Source: Agelas oroides (Eukaryota > Porifera > Demospongiae > Agelasida > Agelasidae). From it: DNA of 64,000 bases. Positions 1 to 10,593 of this stretch are shown here, piece after piece; within the stretch, counting starts at the first letter, position 1; each line of letters begins with the position of its first letter. The translations under genes were made by a program, and so were the position numbers. The DNA lies in assembly GCA_949130485.1 (NCBI GenBank), contig OX422184.1:1714117-1778116 (forward strand), read 5' to 3'. The notes under the pieces were generated by a model. The model ran no database searches. It had not been told where the DNA came from and worked only from the letters and a program-made list of their open reading frames with translations.

Positions 1-2300
1 ATGGTCCGTCCTTCCTCCGCCTCCTCGTGCAAGATCACAAGTTGTGACACCTGTGTGAGTTGAGAGGAGGGGAGGGAGGAAAGGAAAAAGGATGAAAGGA
101 AGAAGGAAAGTGGGAAAGGGGAAGGGAAGGCGAGGATGAATGGGAGAAAGAGGAGGAAATGAAGAAAGAAAGGTAGGAGAAACAGGAAAGGAAAGGTTGA
201 GAGAAAGGAGGAGTGGAAGAAGGTGGGATTGGGGGAATGAAGGCAGTGGAGATGGAAGGAGGAAAGGAGAGAGAATGAGAGAAAGGCGGGAGGATTCAAT
301 CGGTTTTTCAAACGGGCCTGGGAACAAGGCTAATAGCTGCCAATGTTCTTGATCTACAACCACTGGACAACCACTAGCCTCATACCGAGGCCGTTTATTT
401 GATGAATGGCCTGGGTACGAGGCTAGACAACCACCAGACAACCACCAGCCCTCTCAAATCCTCTATATAACTGGAGCATTCAGTACCACCTTTGAAATGA
501 CTATTATCACTTTACTTTTTCCACTTTCCTCTTCTTCACTGAACACACATATACAAGGGTATCTCAACTGCCATATGGCTATGAATCAATGCTTCCATAT
601 GCACAGAACACAATCATACAATCATGCAGGAGGAAGGAAAGGGGAAGGCGAGGAGGAAGGAAAGGGGAAGGCGAGGATGAATGGGAGAAAGAGGAGGAAA
701 TGAAGAAAGGAAAGATCGGGAGAGAGGAGGAGTGGAAGGGGGTGGAGATGGAAGGAGGAAAGGAGAGAACATCAATCGCCAACAACACATTCATATCGAG
801 ATATACATATTGAACTCATATTAACTGTACGTGGTACACAAGGTAGGGAACGAGAGAGGGATGGGAGAGGAAAGTCGAAATGGAAGGATGGATTGGGGAA
901 GGGAAGGAGGAGAAAAGAAAGGGGGAAGGAGGATGGATGGTGGCTATCTTCGTTTCTATATATAGTTCAAAACTTAATTATTCAACCACCAACAAAGTAT
1001 CACAAAACGGTAAGCAGCGTTTCAAATGTAATGAAATTGGCATGTTCTTGTCGGTGGCTATACAAGGGTATCTGGATCACCAAGTGGCTTTGAGTCAAGG
1101 CTTCCATGTGCACAGAACACAACAATTAGACACTATTTCAACAAGCCCAATTGATGTAATGAAATCTTCCACGTGTTTTGAAAACACAATAAAAAACAGA
1201 TTGAGCTGCCACAACCTAGCAACCAGCTAGGCCCATTGTTTTTCAAACGGGCCTGGGAACAAGGCTAAAAGGTGCCAATGTTCTTGATCTACAACCACTG
1301 GACAACCACCAGCCCTCTCAATCCTCTATATAAGTGAGACTGGAGCATTCAGTACCACCTTTGAAATGACTATTTTCATCTTCATTGAACACATACTAAC
1401 GGCTGGCCGCCTGGGAACAAGGCTACAGCTGCCAATGTGGACAACCACCAGCCCTCTCAATCCTCTATATAACTGGAGCATTCAGTACAACCTTTGAAAT
1501 GACTATTTTCCCTTTTTTCCACTTTCCTCTTCTTCATTGAACACATACAAGTAACTGGCTCATGTGGCTATGAATCAATGCTTCCATACGCACAGAATAC
1601 AATCATGCAGGCACTATTTCAACAAGCCACATTGCTGTAATAACGTGTGTATGAAACACACAAATTAGAACAATCAAACAAGCACAAGTTATCCAAGTTG
1701 CTCTCAGGACCTTTACCTTTCTTAAAACATGCTCTAGGATCAACATCACTCTGCCAACTGTCAGCCAAAGTGAGGGACAAGACGTACCTACTTTAGCCAT
1801 GAACTAGCTTCACTGAACTAGCTACTACGAGTCTTACGACACTACTGCAAATAAACGAAGCTTAAACAAGATGCTTACAAAAGGTGAGTCTTAGCGATGT
1901 CTAAAGTTTACTTTGGCTAAAAGGCTTTACATGGATATCGGCTTCACCTACTTTACACCCACTGAAATGAGTTATATTTTGTCTGTAAGTAAACCATTCT
2001 GTCAATTTCCTATCGGTATACCTAATTATGTGAATGGTTTGTGTAAAATTTAAACCTTAATCATATTCATAGCACGTGTGCCCAAATAAATGTGGGTGTG
2101 GTTTATGCTAGTTAGTAATGTACCTGTACATTTATAAAGGTGAGAAAAACAACAATGTCGTGAGTTTAATATAACTGGCAGTGTGCTAGTGTCGAACTAG
2201 CTATATGCACAGCTCGTGTAGAAGGGTGTGGAATGTGCTACTGTATGCATTACGTCATTACACGTTGTGTGCGAACTATCGGATTTTAATTTGGCGGTTT
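1..2300. repeat. Purine-rich DNA and local duplications, no gene seen
   Basis: Long purine-rich stretches (about 60-290, 620-770 and 840-940) alternate with a duplicated unit. The unit has a segment with a TATA-like CTCTATATAA followed by GGAGCATTCAGTAC at about 455-500, 1318-1365 and 1455-1500. A following segment (GTGGCTATGAATCAATGCTTCCATA-like, then CACAGAACACAATCAT) occurs near 575-625, 1075-1130 and 1565-1610. The copies differ by small indels, so this is an old local duplication. Short open frames here are not supported by splice context or a recognised family. Confidence 0.6.
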
Positions 2301-2509
2301 CAACCCCAACCACTAAATTCAATTCCCTGTCAAATTTTCCGCCTATACGGTAATCGCATCGTTTACTGAAGAACAGTCAAACAGTACAATGGTAGCCACT
2401 CGAGGAGTGAGATAAAACGACTTTACCAATAGCCTGCAAGTCCTTTCATCTCTGTGAGCCTCTACTTAAATGGGCAAGTTATTATCTAGAACCACTAGCA
2501 TACACTGTA

Positions 2510-2626
2510 TAGCCCTTGTTCCCAGGCCTCCCCCATTTTTTTTCCTTTGGTTTGCATTCAGTATAATACACGGAAGCGGAAGAGCGGCGGAAGAGCGGCA
2601 AAAAACGGGGAAGGCCTGGGAACACC
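2510..2626. repeat. Foldback element, TAGCCTCG family, right end decayed
   Basis: It starts with TAGCCCTTGTTCCCAGGC and carries the inner GTTTGCATTCAGTATAATACACGGAAGCGGAAG-type core also seen in the copy at 54471-54633. The right end reads GGCCTGGGAACA before similarity is lost. Confidence 0.6.
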
Positions 2627-2636
2627 TATCACGTGA

Positions 2637-2843
2637 ATGACGTCTGGTGGATGCGAGGTGGACATGGGGGGGGGTGCCCATATACAAACTCGTGTGCAGC
2701 AGACCGAGTTTCTTACCGGCTGAGTCGAGTACTGTCAATTCTCATGAATGTCTGGGGTCCTGGCTATTGATGAAGTCTAGTACGTTATTTGAACGCGGGC
2801 CCCTCCCCCCCTAGGTCCACCTCGCGTCCACCAGACGTCATCT
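2637..2843. repeat. Foldback element with about 27-bp inverted ends
   Basis: The left arm ATGACGTCTGGTGGATGCGA continues as GGTGGAC. Near 2817-2843 it is matched in inverse orientation by GTCCACCTCGCGTCCACCAG followed by ACGTCAT. G-rich and C-rich runs follow inside both arms. No coding capacity; a non-autonomous DNA transposon is the likely origin. Confidence 0.65.
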
Positions 2844-3008
2844 GGATACTATCCTGGCTTCCCACTTAACATTTCACATGATAGCGGTGTGTAGAGAGGG
2901 TGCTTCATACCTGCCTATTGTACTGTGCACCATAATTTTGGAAGTAGATTCCTAGTGAGTGCCAACTGACAACTTATCTCGCGTGCTAGCCTCGTCCCTA
3001 TGGAAAAA

Positions 3009-3073
3009 GGCAGGCCTAGATGTTATAAAAAGTCACCCACTGCACAGGATGTGTTTCAGCCAATACCAGGTAT
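3009..3073. repeat. Dispersed repeat with GGCCTAGATGTTAT core
   Basis: The segment with GGCCTAGATGTTAT, CACCCACTGC and CCAATACCAGG recurs at about 52425-52492 in the same orientation and at about 13335-13403 reversed. A partial, diverged copy of the first part lies near 53090-53130. Ends are not clear enough to assign it to a class. Confidence 0.5.
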
Positions 3074-3080
3074 ACAGTGG

Positions 3081-3163
3081 TAGCCTCGTTCCCAGGCTTC
3101 CCCTGTTTTTTGTTCTTCGGTTTGCATAATACACGGAAGTGGAAGAGCGGAGAAAAATGGGGA
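3081..3163. repeat. Left half of a TAGCCTCG-family foldback element
   Basis: It begins TAGCCTCGTTCCCAGGC and carries the CGGTTTGCATAATACACGG core of the family. The right half is missing; a five-copy tandem array starts at the next base. Confidence 0.65.
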
Positions 3164-3398
3164 GATTTGGTGCACCAATTGTCCATATTAGACATTGACA
3201 GGTGGTTTTTGATTTGGTGCACCAATTGTCCATATTAGACATTGACAGGTGGTTTTTGATTTGGTGCACCAATTGTCCATATTAGACATTGACAGGTGGT
3301 TTTTGATTTGGTGCACCAATTGTCCATATTAGACATTGACAGGTGGTTTTTGATTTGGTGCACCAATTGTCCATATTAGACATTGACAGGTGGTTTTT
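3164..3398. repeat. Tandem array, five copies of a 47-bp unit
   Basis: Five nearly identical 47-bp units start at 3164, 3211, 3258, 3305 and 3352, each opening with GATTTGGTGCACCAATTGTC. No spacer variation is seen, so this is a head-to-tail minisatellite and not a CRISPR array. Near-identity of the units points to recent expansion. Confidence 0.95.
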
Positions 3399-3988
3399 GA
3401 TCGCTTACACAACGACAAGCTAGGCTGCTCATAGACAGCAAAGATCCCCAGGTTTGCTGGTTAACTGGCTCAAGTAATATCCCATGCAGCCATGGCAGCT
3501 GCCCTGGCTGGAAACGGCTCCTTGGTGCTCACTGATGTGTTAGCTAAAGGCTTCCACTGAAGTCTCAGATTCCAGCCTAATGATGTCATAAGGCAATTGA
3601 TTCTGTGCTAGTAGAAAGGGTGGGAAAGGGGGAGGTGGGTGGGCGTAGGCATGGGGTGTTGTACATGTGGCAGCTGTAATGGTTTGGCTGGCTTTAGAAC
3701 AGCCATAGTCAGCAACATGCATTCAGATTGGACGTCTATTGCTGCTTCTGGCAATTGAACTATGATTGCTTGCACCTTGGCATGTATAACAACACAAAGA
3801 TCGTCTCCCTGGGTGTACTTTAATTTTTACCATATATGGATAAAACATGGTCCACATAATTTAGGCATACCAGCACAAATTCCACACAAATTGGGTCGGT
3901 AAATTGCATAAAACAAACAACGCAGCTCTGGACTGTTTGGCTATGTATGCGTCCATATTAGGGCTACGTAGAGAATATTGGGTAGTAG
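3399..3988. other. Spacer with no recognised feature
   Basis: Unique-looking sequence. Short open frames on both strands lack a recognisable family or splice context. Confidence 0.5.
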
Positions 3989-4069
3989 TGGCCTCGTTCC
4001 CAGACTCCCAGTTTTCATCACTTGTTAGTATGTAGTATGTTGGGGGTACGAGAGTCTGGGAACGAGGCA
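3989..4069. repeat. Foldback element of the TAGCCTCG family
   Basis: The left end GCCTCGTTCCCAGACTC is matched by GAGTCTGGGAACGAGGC at the right end. The right end runs directly into the 14-bp tandem array. Confidence 0.65.
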
Positions 4070-4282
4070 GACTCTCGGAGGCAGATCTTCGAGGCAGATC
4101 TTTGGAGGCAGACTCTCGGAGGCAGACTCTCGGAGGCAGATCCTCGGAGGCAGATCTTCGGAGGCAGACTTTCGGAGGTAGACCCTCAGAGGCAGACCCT
4201 CGGAGGCAGATCTTCGGAGGCAGATTTTCAGAGGCAGACTTTCAGAGGAAGACTGTCAGAGGCAGACTCTCGGAGGCAGACT
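4066..4282. repeat. Tandem array of a 14-bp unit
   Basis: About fifteen copies of a degenerate CGGAGGCAGACTCT-like unit. The open frames across it (repeating every 14 residues in all frames) are a consequence of the 14-bp period and do not indicate a protein. The first units grow out of the GAGGCAGACTCT sequence at the end of the flanking foldback element. Confidence 0.9.
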
Positions 4283-5159
4283 TTCATACATCCCAACTTT
4301 CAATGTTCATGTAAACTTTGCTAGCAAGGCTGAGAACAAGGCTAGATTTGGGAACTAGACTAAGCATGGTAGCTCTATGGCACTATGCACACGTAGAGTC
4401 TATACACAAAATCTAACCACCAGGGCCTAGCTCCTAGGTTTCGCCCAGTTTTGGGTCACTTGCGCAAAATTGGGCATGTGAGGAGAGCCTGGGAATGAGG
4501 CTATGCAAAATCTACGTCAGAGCGCCAAATTTTCCAAACCCTCCTAAAAGAGAAGGTTTCACACACATTCTGGTCTGTGTCACAGGCATCCAGGCAGCAT
4601 GCCAAGGTTAAGTGCAACTCAGTGCTGATCTACACACACAGCTTGTTCAGGCTGTTGCTAAAGCATCTGCCTCGCGTTGTCTACCATCTGTACATATATA
4701 GGTAGCCTCATTCTCAACTTCCCCCTGTTTTCAAGCAACGGAAAGGTGGGCGGAGCCTGGGAATAACTTCATCAGCTTCATGGAACCAGGATTTGCTCTC
4801 CCTCAGCTAGTGTGTAGCCTTGTATCCACGCTCTTTCTCTATGCATGAAGAAATGTGTCTGTGTGCAAGGCTAGGAAGTATGTTCATGTGTCCTTGTATG
4901 TGGAAGGACAGGGAGTACACATACATACGTGGGTGTGGGAGGTGGGGTGGGTACACACACATGGGTATGGGGGGTGCAAATCAGTTGGGTTACATGTGGG
5001 AATTCACAGAGCCTATAATCAGTCACTAGATCTATAGCAACTGGCTTCAGAGTACATAAGTACATATATATAACAGCAACCAACTACTAATTTGTTCTTG
5101 CCCACTAATTTTCCAGTGGCATACTCATGAAACCATCAATGTGAAAACCAGCTACATAA
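4283..5159. other. Spacer with decayed foldback copies
   Basis: Two partial TAGCCTCG-family copies lie at about 4429-4503 and 4700-4764; both keep a GAGCCTGGGAAT-like right end. The rest shows no gene. Confidence 0.45.
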
Positions 5160-5510
5160 GGCCCCAATTCGTTCATTATTAGTTTCTCATCGACCGCCTG
5201 CATGGATTTTCTGTGATAGAATTTATCACCATTATTTTTATTGGCATATATCAGTGACGTTAAATGAACGAGCGATAGGCGTCATGAGCATAGCGATGAA
5301 TGTAATGCTACAAACGTGTTTGTATAGTGCATAGCATCCAAAAGAACGCTTCTAAAATGGCGGATAATGATCACTGATTATCCTACCATCATGTTTGTCA
5401 AATTCTTTCGGGAAAAAAAAAATCTGTTTGGTTTTGTATAAATACATAATGGTAATACCCGCCCGCCCACATTGTGTGCAGGGAAAGCACCTGCTGAGAA
5501 ACTAAAAATA
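5160..5510. repeat. Foldback DNA element, CCCCAATTCGTT family
   Basis: About 350 bp with inverted ends: GGCCCCAATTCGTT at left and GAGAAACTAAAAATA at right. The same element occurs at 46429-46777 and 48659-48989, with a solo right end near 33107-33160. Non-autonomous. Confidence 0.8.
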
Positions 5511-6555
5511 GGCATCATGTTTGTCAGGGTTTATATGCAAAATCTAACTACCAGCTCCTAGGGCCCACTTAGTTTAGGATCACTATTCAGAAGTCAGTGC
5601 TGAAGAAGAGTGAAAATGAGTGGACTGGCGACAAAACTCATGCAAGAGATAAACAACAACAACAAATATTATACCCCACTTTTTGCAACAGTATACTGTA
5701 GAAATCTCGTGTATCTGAGGATGCTAAACCTGCAAACTATTTGGAATTCTAGATTCAAGCAGAACTTATAGCAGAAATGAAACAGCATAAATTTCGTAGT
5801 CTAGTTTTGTTACTTTGCCAAATGTACTTACTCGTACACAGCAAACACACTGGGTGGCATTATCTTGCACAAGATAAACACAAACGCTACTCTTGCACAG
5901 GATAAACGGAACAGCACTTCAAACGGGATTTTAATTCAAGTACTTAGTGATTTTGTCCGAACCTGTTGAGCCACAGGGTCCAAAATGGTCTGAATTGTCT
6001 TCGTATGAAACACAGGCATTGCTCTGAAATCCAGCCACCAGCAGGGAAGCTATTAAGCAACACGACAAACACACAAATACTCCACTTCGCTGGCGTACAC
6101 TTGGCTGCACCGTATCCCTCTAACCGCAGTTGTTTCCGATGACGTCATTGGAATTCACGTGCCTCGGGCGCTCAATTAATTTGTAAGCATGCCGTCTTTG
6201 TGATTTGATTTTCGCCCCTCGGAAGTTTGGTTGTGAAGACACTAAATTTGATTGCCTTCAGTTTCTTGTCTCGACAGTCGTCTGGATTGCTGCCCCTGAG
6301 TCACAGCCTTCGATCGTCCCAATTTGGAAGATCCAGGCCAAGACAAGTACCTGAAGTAGGCGATGCATCAGAGTGTGAAAGGGAAGCCGATATATCAAAT
6401 TTGGCGTTTTTGAAATGACTTCCTGGAGTCTCTGAAAAGGTATTGAAGAAATATTCACAGCATGGGATAAGGATGTTAGCTTACAGATAAAAGGGAGATC
6501 TAAGGGAGTAGGAACGTCAAGCGCTTATATGCGCTCCACTAATGACCGGTACATT
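5511..6555. other. Spacer with no supported gene
   Basis: Includes a CpG-containing stretch at about 6120-6420 with short open frames on both strands. No splice signals or family match could be tied to them. Confidence 0.4.
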
Positions 6556-6822
6556 GGGCTATTCCATTAATTAATCGTACACCCCCATAGAAGAGTGAAT
6601 TTGAAAGTACCCTCAAGACATCGTTAAGACTCTGTCTTACCTCTAGACGTAATTAAAATTGGAAAAATTTCCCTCTAGACATAATTAAAAATGCTCAAAA
6701 TACCCCCTAGACATCATTAAATTTCACTCTCAACCCCTCAGATGCAATTAAGTCCAAGATAACCCCCAAGACGCAATTAATGCTCTTCTATGGGGGTGTA
6801 TGACTAATAAATGGAATAGCCC
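6556..6822. repeat. Foldback DNA element of about 267 bp
   Basis: Inverted ends GGGCTATTCCATTAATTA and ATGGAATAGCCC, with a second matched block around CACCCCCATAGAAGAG and CTCTTCTATGGGGGTG. The interior holds four degenerate TAGACATCATTAAA-like repeats. No coding capacity. Confidence 0.8.
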
Positions 6823-7126
6823 ATTGTAAGGCTTTGTGAGTTGTGCACTAAAGGGCCCAGAAAGCTTCAGAATTGTGTCTCAGGCAGTAGGAAGTGCCTA
6901 GCAGCAATTGTTTCTGTTGCATGGTTTGTAGAGTCGGCTTTGAAGGTCTGGTTCAAAACCATCATTCTGAGTAGTCAAACTTCAGTATAAAAAAAGAACG
7001 GAGGATAGATTAGTAGTAACCACTATAAAAGCTGAAAATTGCTGGACGTGTAGTAGGCCTGCTGACTAGTCTCACAGGCCACACCCTTCGCAGAAATAGG
7101 AAGAGTCTAGTTAGTCATGCTGTAAC

Positions 7127-7200
7127 CATCGAGTTGTCGCTGCGACAGGAACTTGCTATGACCATTGAGATCTGCGCTCTTCGTAGACTGCATCTGTTGT
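7127..7200. repeat. Direct repeat, first copy
   Basis: About 70 bp beginning at GTCGCTGCGACAGGAACTTG is repeated almost exactly at 7790-7851, 660 bp downstream. A local segmental duplication; nothing coding seen in it. Confidence 0.8.
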
Positions 7201-7789
7201 CATGAAGTAACAATTACGTCACAACATGTTTGGTGGATGTCTGCATCTAACCACGCTGTTTGATTGCGTTCCTCCGTGACAACTTGTCACCTGCAGCATG
7301 ACCAGACCCTTCCTCTCTCTCTGTGAAGAGTGTGGCTTACAAGACTAGCCTGCTGACTTTCATTAACAATGTTTTTCACTGGCTAATGCTACAGTAGTGT
7401 AGAGATATCAGGCCTGGCTCGATTGTGGAACCACCGGAAACTCTATCCCCTATTTACTCCTATTTCTGTGTGCATGTTGGAAGGCAAGTTTCTGGAGAGT
7501 AAAAGACAGTATGGCTTCATAGACTAGGCAAGGCTGTTGTGCTAGGACTCCTTTGAGTGCATGTGTGTGTTTGGTTTCACTGTCAGACTGTGCAAAGGGC
7601 TAGTAAGGACATTCAACGTACCATTACAAGACAGAATTCTTACTTGTTGAAGCACTGCTGTATGAAGTGTGCGTCTACATCATTACATCATAGCGAACAG
7701 TTGTTACATTGTATGCTTCCTTCTTGAGAGATTGCGAGACATAGCTGATTGCTTTCAATTGGACTTAAATACTGGTGCACTGAACTCGA

Positions 7790-7851
7790 GTTATCACTGC
7801 GACAGGAACTTGCTATGACCATTGAGATCTGCGCTCTTCGTAGACTGCAGT
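7790..7851. repeat. Direct repeat, second copy
   Basis: Near-identical to the segment at 7127-7200 across CTGCGACAGGAACTTGCTAT through TTCGTAGACTGCA. Confidence 0.8.
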
Positions 7852-7879
7852 TGTTACATTGAGTGCATGTGTGCGGGCG

Positions 7880-7959
7880 GCCGTTACCGTTATACCATTA
7901 TTCGCAACTGCAAAAAAGTTCGTCTCCGGCGCTCGCGAGGCTGTAAAAGAAGTAAAAGG
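7880..7959 (+). other. Possible untranslated first exon of the BCL9-like gene
   Basis: A short CpG-rich stretch ends in a good donor, AAAAGG|GTAAGTG. The next convincing acceptor on this strand is at 10591-10592, one base before the BCL9-like start codon. Its use as the 5' untranslated exon is inference; the 5' limit given is arbitrary. Confidence 0.3.
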
Positions 7960-8099
7960 GTAAGTGCTCCGGTATTTTAGGTAGTGAGACATCTTTTAGC
8001 TGTTTTGCAGTTCACTGAGTAGCAAATCAACAGTAAATCAGCAGCATCGACACGTATCAATGAAATATGCAATAATGGCCCGTGAAACGGGTCCCAAAA

Positions 8100-10258
8100 A
8101 AGCATTCGGGCGGGGGATGAGAAACTAATATGCAACAAACAATGGCCTAATGCTCACTGCAGTAGCACTCCTTACAGTTCTCCTTACCAGCCCTATGCAA
8201 ACCTGAAGTTGAAGCTGAATGCATGCTCTGTATCTAAAACCAAGCTCGTAGAATACCTGTACGATATTCCTGTTTCCTTGCCTTTAACATGGCAACACAT
8301 AAAGTTTGTGTAGGCATTGAATGTTTGCTCTCTATTGAAAGTTGTCTATTGGTCTTTCAAAATGGCAGCTTGCTTACATACACTGGCCTCGTTCACAAGC
8401 AATTGCTTACAGTGTGCAAAATGGAAGGAGAAAGCCTGAAAGATACCAGATTCAGAGGTGGGGGGGGGGGGGGGTCCATGGGTGACAAAGCCTACCCTGA
8501 AGGCTGGAGGGTAAAGTATTTACACAGTGAAAAAAGTCATTGTTTCAGCCAAGAAGTGTTTTGCATTCCTTTCCCTCTGTCCTTAAGTGGACATTGACAT
8601 TGTGTTAACTGACGCATAGTCTCGTTCCCAGGGCCCAGACCCCTAGTAAGGAGGGAGGAGGATCTGGTGGACATAAACCCACTGTAGGCTTGAATTTCAC
8701 TACAGCTAAGCCTTTGAAGTTGCTTGCTGGGCTTCAGTAAATTGAAAGTGTAATAAGTAGGTCAGTAAAGCTAAGTACTTGTGGTCAGGAAACCCAAGGC
8801 CAATGAACCAATCACATTCTTACCTCCAAAATTCCTAGGTGCTCTAATATTTTTGTACTATATTCACCAGAACCTCATTTCTCGCGTGTGTGTACCATAC
8901 TGAGGTATGGGGACGAGACTGGATTTTGAGTTGGGGGGGGGGGGGAGGGGGGAAACAGGATGGTAGCAGGATGATAGTAGTGTGCATGCCTACTAGGGGG
9001 GTCTGGGGGCATGCCCCCCAGGGAAATTTTGAATTTAGATCCTCTCAGATTGCTTCTGACGCAATCTGGGACAAACTTTCCAAACAACATTTTGATGACA
9101 CATACTGTAAAGATTCTTGTCCGTTCCCCTCGTTCCTAAACCCCGCCCACTTTCTGTCGCTTGCAGTACAGAAAAGTAAAAGAGGGTTTGTGCATAACCA
9201 GGGCTTCACTTGGGGGGGGGAGGCAAAGGGAGGCATTTCACTTTTGCCAAATTCTTGCCCCCTCCGCCCCCCCCCCCCCCCGCCCCTCCCCCCTTGGAAC
9301 TAATGCTGTGTGAGGCGTGGGAACAAGACTAGTGATGCCCTCCCAACTTTTAACCGCCAACTTTTGACTAAATGGTAAACCAGCTACTTGTTCAACGATT
9401 GGTGCGCATGGCAGTCACACCCCACTAGCTATGTGCCATAAGTTGCCTAGTACATTTGTACCTTCGCTCTTCTTAATGTTCTGACCCATCAAGTGCGCCC
9501 ATCAACTACACCTTTGCTACCATTCTTTCTTCCCTGACTTATGTGACTACAGATAAAGGTTTCCAGGCCCTCTCCACTTTTCTGTACTGCAAGAGATGGA
9601 AACTGGGCAAGTGCCTGGACTATGTCGCTAACAGGAACCATAGATGGCGATGTCACAGATTAGTTTTGCCCCCAGACTGTCTCGCACATGTGTGAAAGAG
9701 GTCTGGCTTTTCTTACCACATGGGTTGCTCTCTGATTTGAGAACTTGAATCAAATGTGTAATTGTATGATGTAAGCAATCATATTTTGAATCAAATTGGA
9801 CGTAGAGCAAATTTGTCTTGCAGCTTCTTCTCAGTTGTCCAAAAAGACTTTGCAGCCTTATTGAGTTTCAATAAACCAACCGTGCAGCAGTCAAAGTCGT
9901 CAGAAACTTGAGTCATGGATCTAAAATGTAACCATGACGTTTTTATGCATTAGGCCCTGCCCCATGTGACAAGAAATTTTACTCAAAGCTCCAGACCCTC
10001 TTTGGGAGTGTCTGGTAACGAGACTGCTCACAGGTGTATGTGTAGTGCACATGAGCCGTGTGTACGTGTACGTATGTTTGCATATTGAGACTGGGAGAGT
10101 TAATTTTATTTGACCGTGTCAAACTGGCTCATGGGCATGTTTAGATTTGTCCATTCCTTTTTGGGCGCATGTGTAAATTTTTATGACATTTGTCGTAAAT
10201 TCCACTATACCAAAAGTACATAATACATGTATATATGTGTTTGCGTGTACATATTATT
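8100..10258. other. Spacer with G and C homopolymer runs, no gene seen
   Basis: Contains G runs at 8460-8472, 8933-8944 and 9211-9218 and a C run at 9269-9280. A GGGGGGTCTGGGGGCATGCC-type repeat end lies at 8996-9030. A solo GATGAGAAACTAAT repeat end lies near 8115. Open frames over these runs are not credible genes. Confidence 0.45.
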
Positions 10259-10550
10259 TGGTTACATGCAGGATTTCATACAGAGGGTGGGGAGGGAGGA
10301 GGGTGGGCACTGGGATTCCCCCCCCCCCCCCCCCAGAAATTTGAAAATTATGATGTCATAATTGCCTCGACAGCTACAATAGGGAGCATAATTACAGACA
10401 TAATGTATTATAGCTGAATCTGACGTTTCTTGTCCTTAAATATGTCCAGAATTTTATTAAAATCTAGGGGTTGCACCGACATGTACCCTTTGCATGCATC
10501 TATATTCCCCCCCCCCCCCCGCCCCAGGAAAAAATCCTGTATAAAACCCT
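10259..10550. repeat. DNA element with GGTTTCATACAG-type ends
   Basis: Ends GGATTTCATACAGAG and CTGTATAAAACCCT are inverted. The interior blocks TTCTTGTCCTTAAA and TGTCCAGAATTT are shared with the copy at 51490-51703. It ends about 40 bp before the first BCL9-like coding exon. Confidence 0.65.
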
Positions 10551-10593
10551 AACGTGTACATTTACATAGTGGTTCATATTTTGATTTTACAGA

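Noticed and set aside
1603-1800. Open frame of 65 hydrophobic residues on the minus strand
   Set aside because: No splice context or family, and it overlaps the duplicated unit; could be chance.
3164-3398. Evenly repeated units resembling a CRISPR array
   Set aside because: The units are identical end to end with no unique spacers, and the genome is eukaryotic; it is a minisatellite.
4022-4324. Open frames with a 14-residue repeat
   Set aside because: All frames are open because the 14-bp unit lacks stop codons; no splice signals or family.
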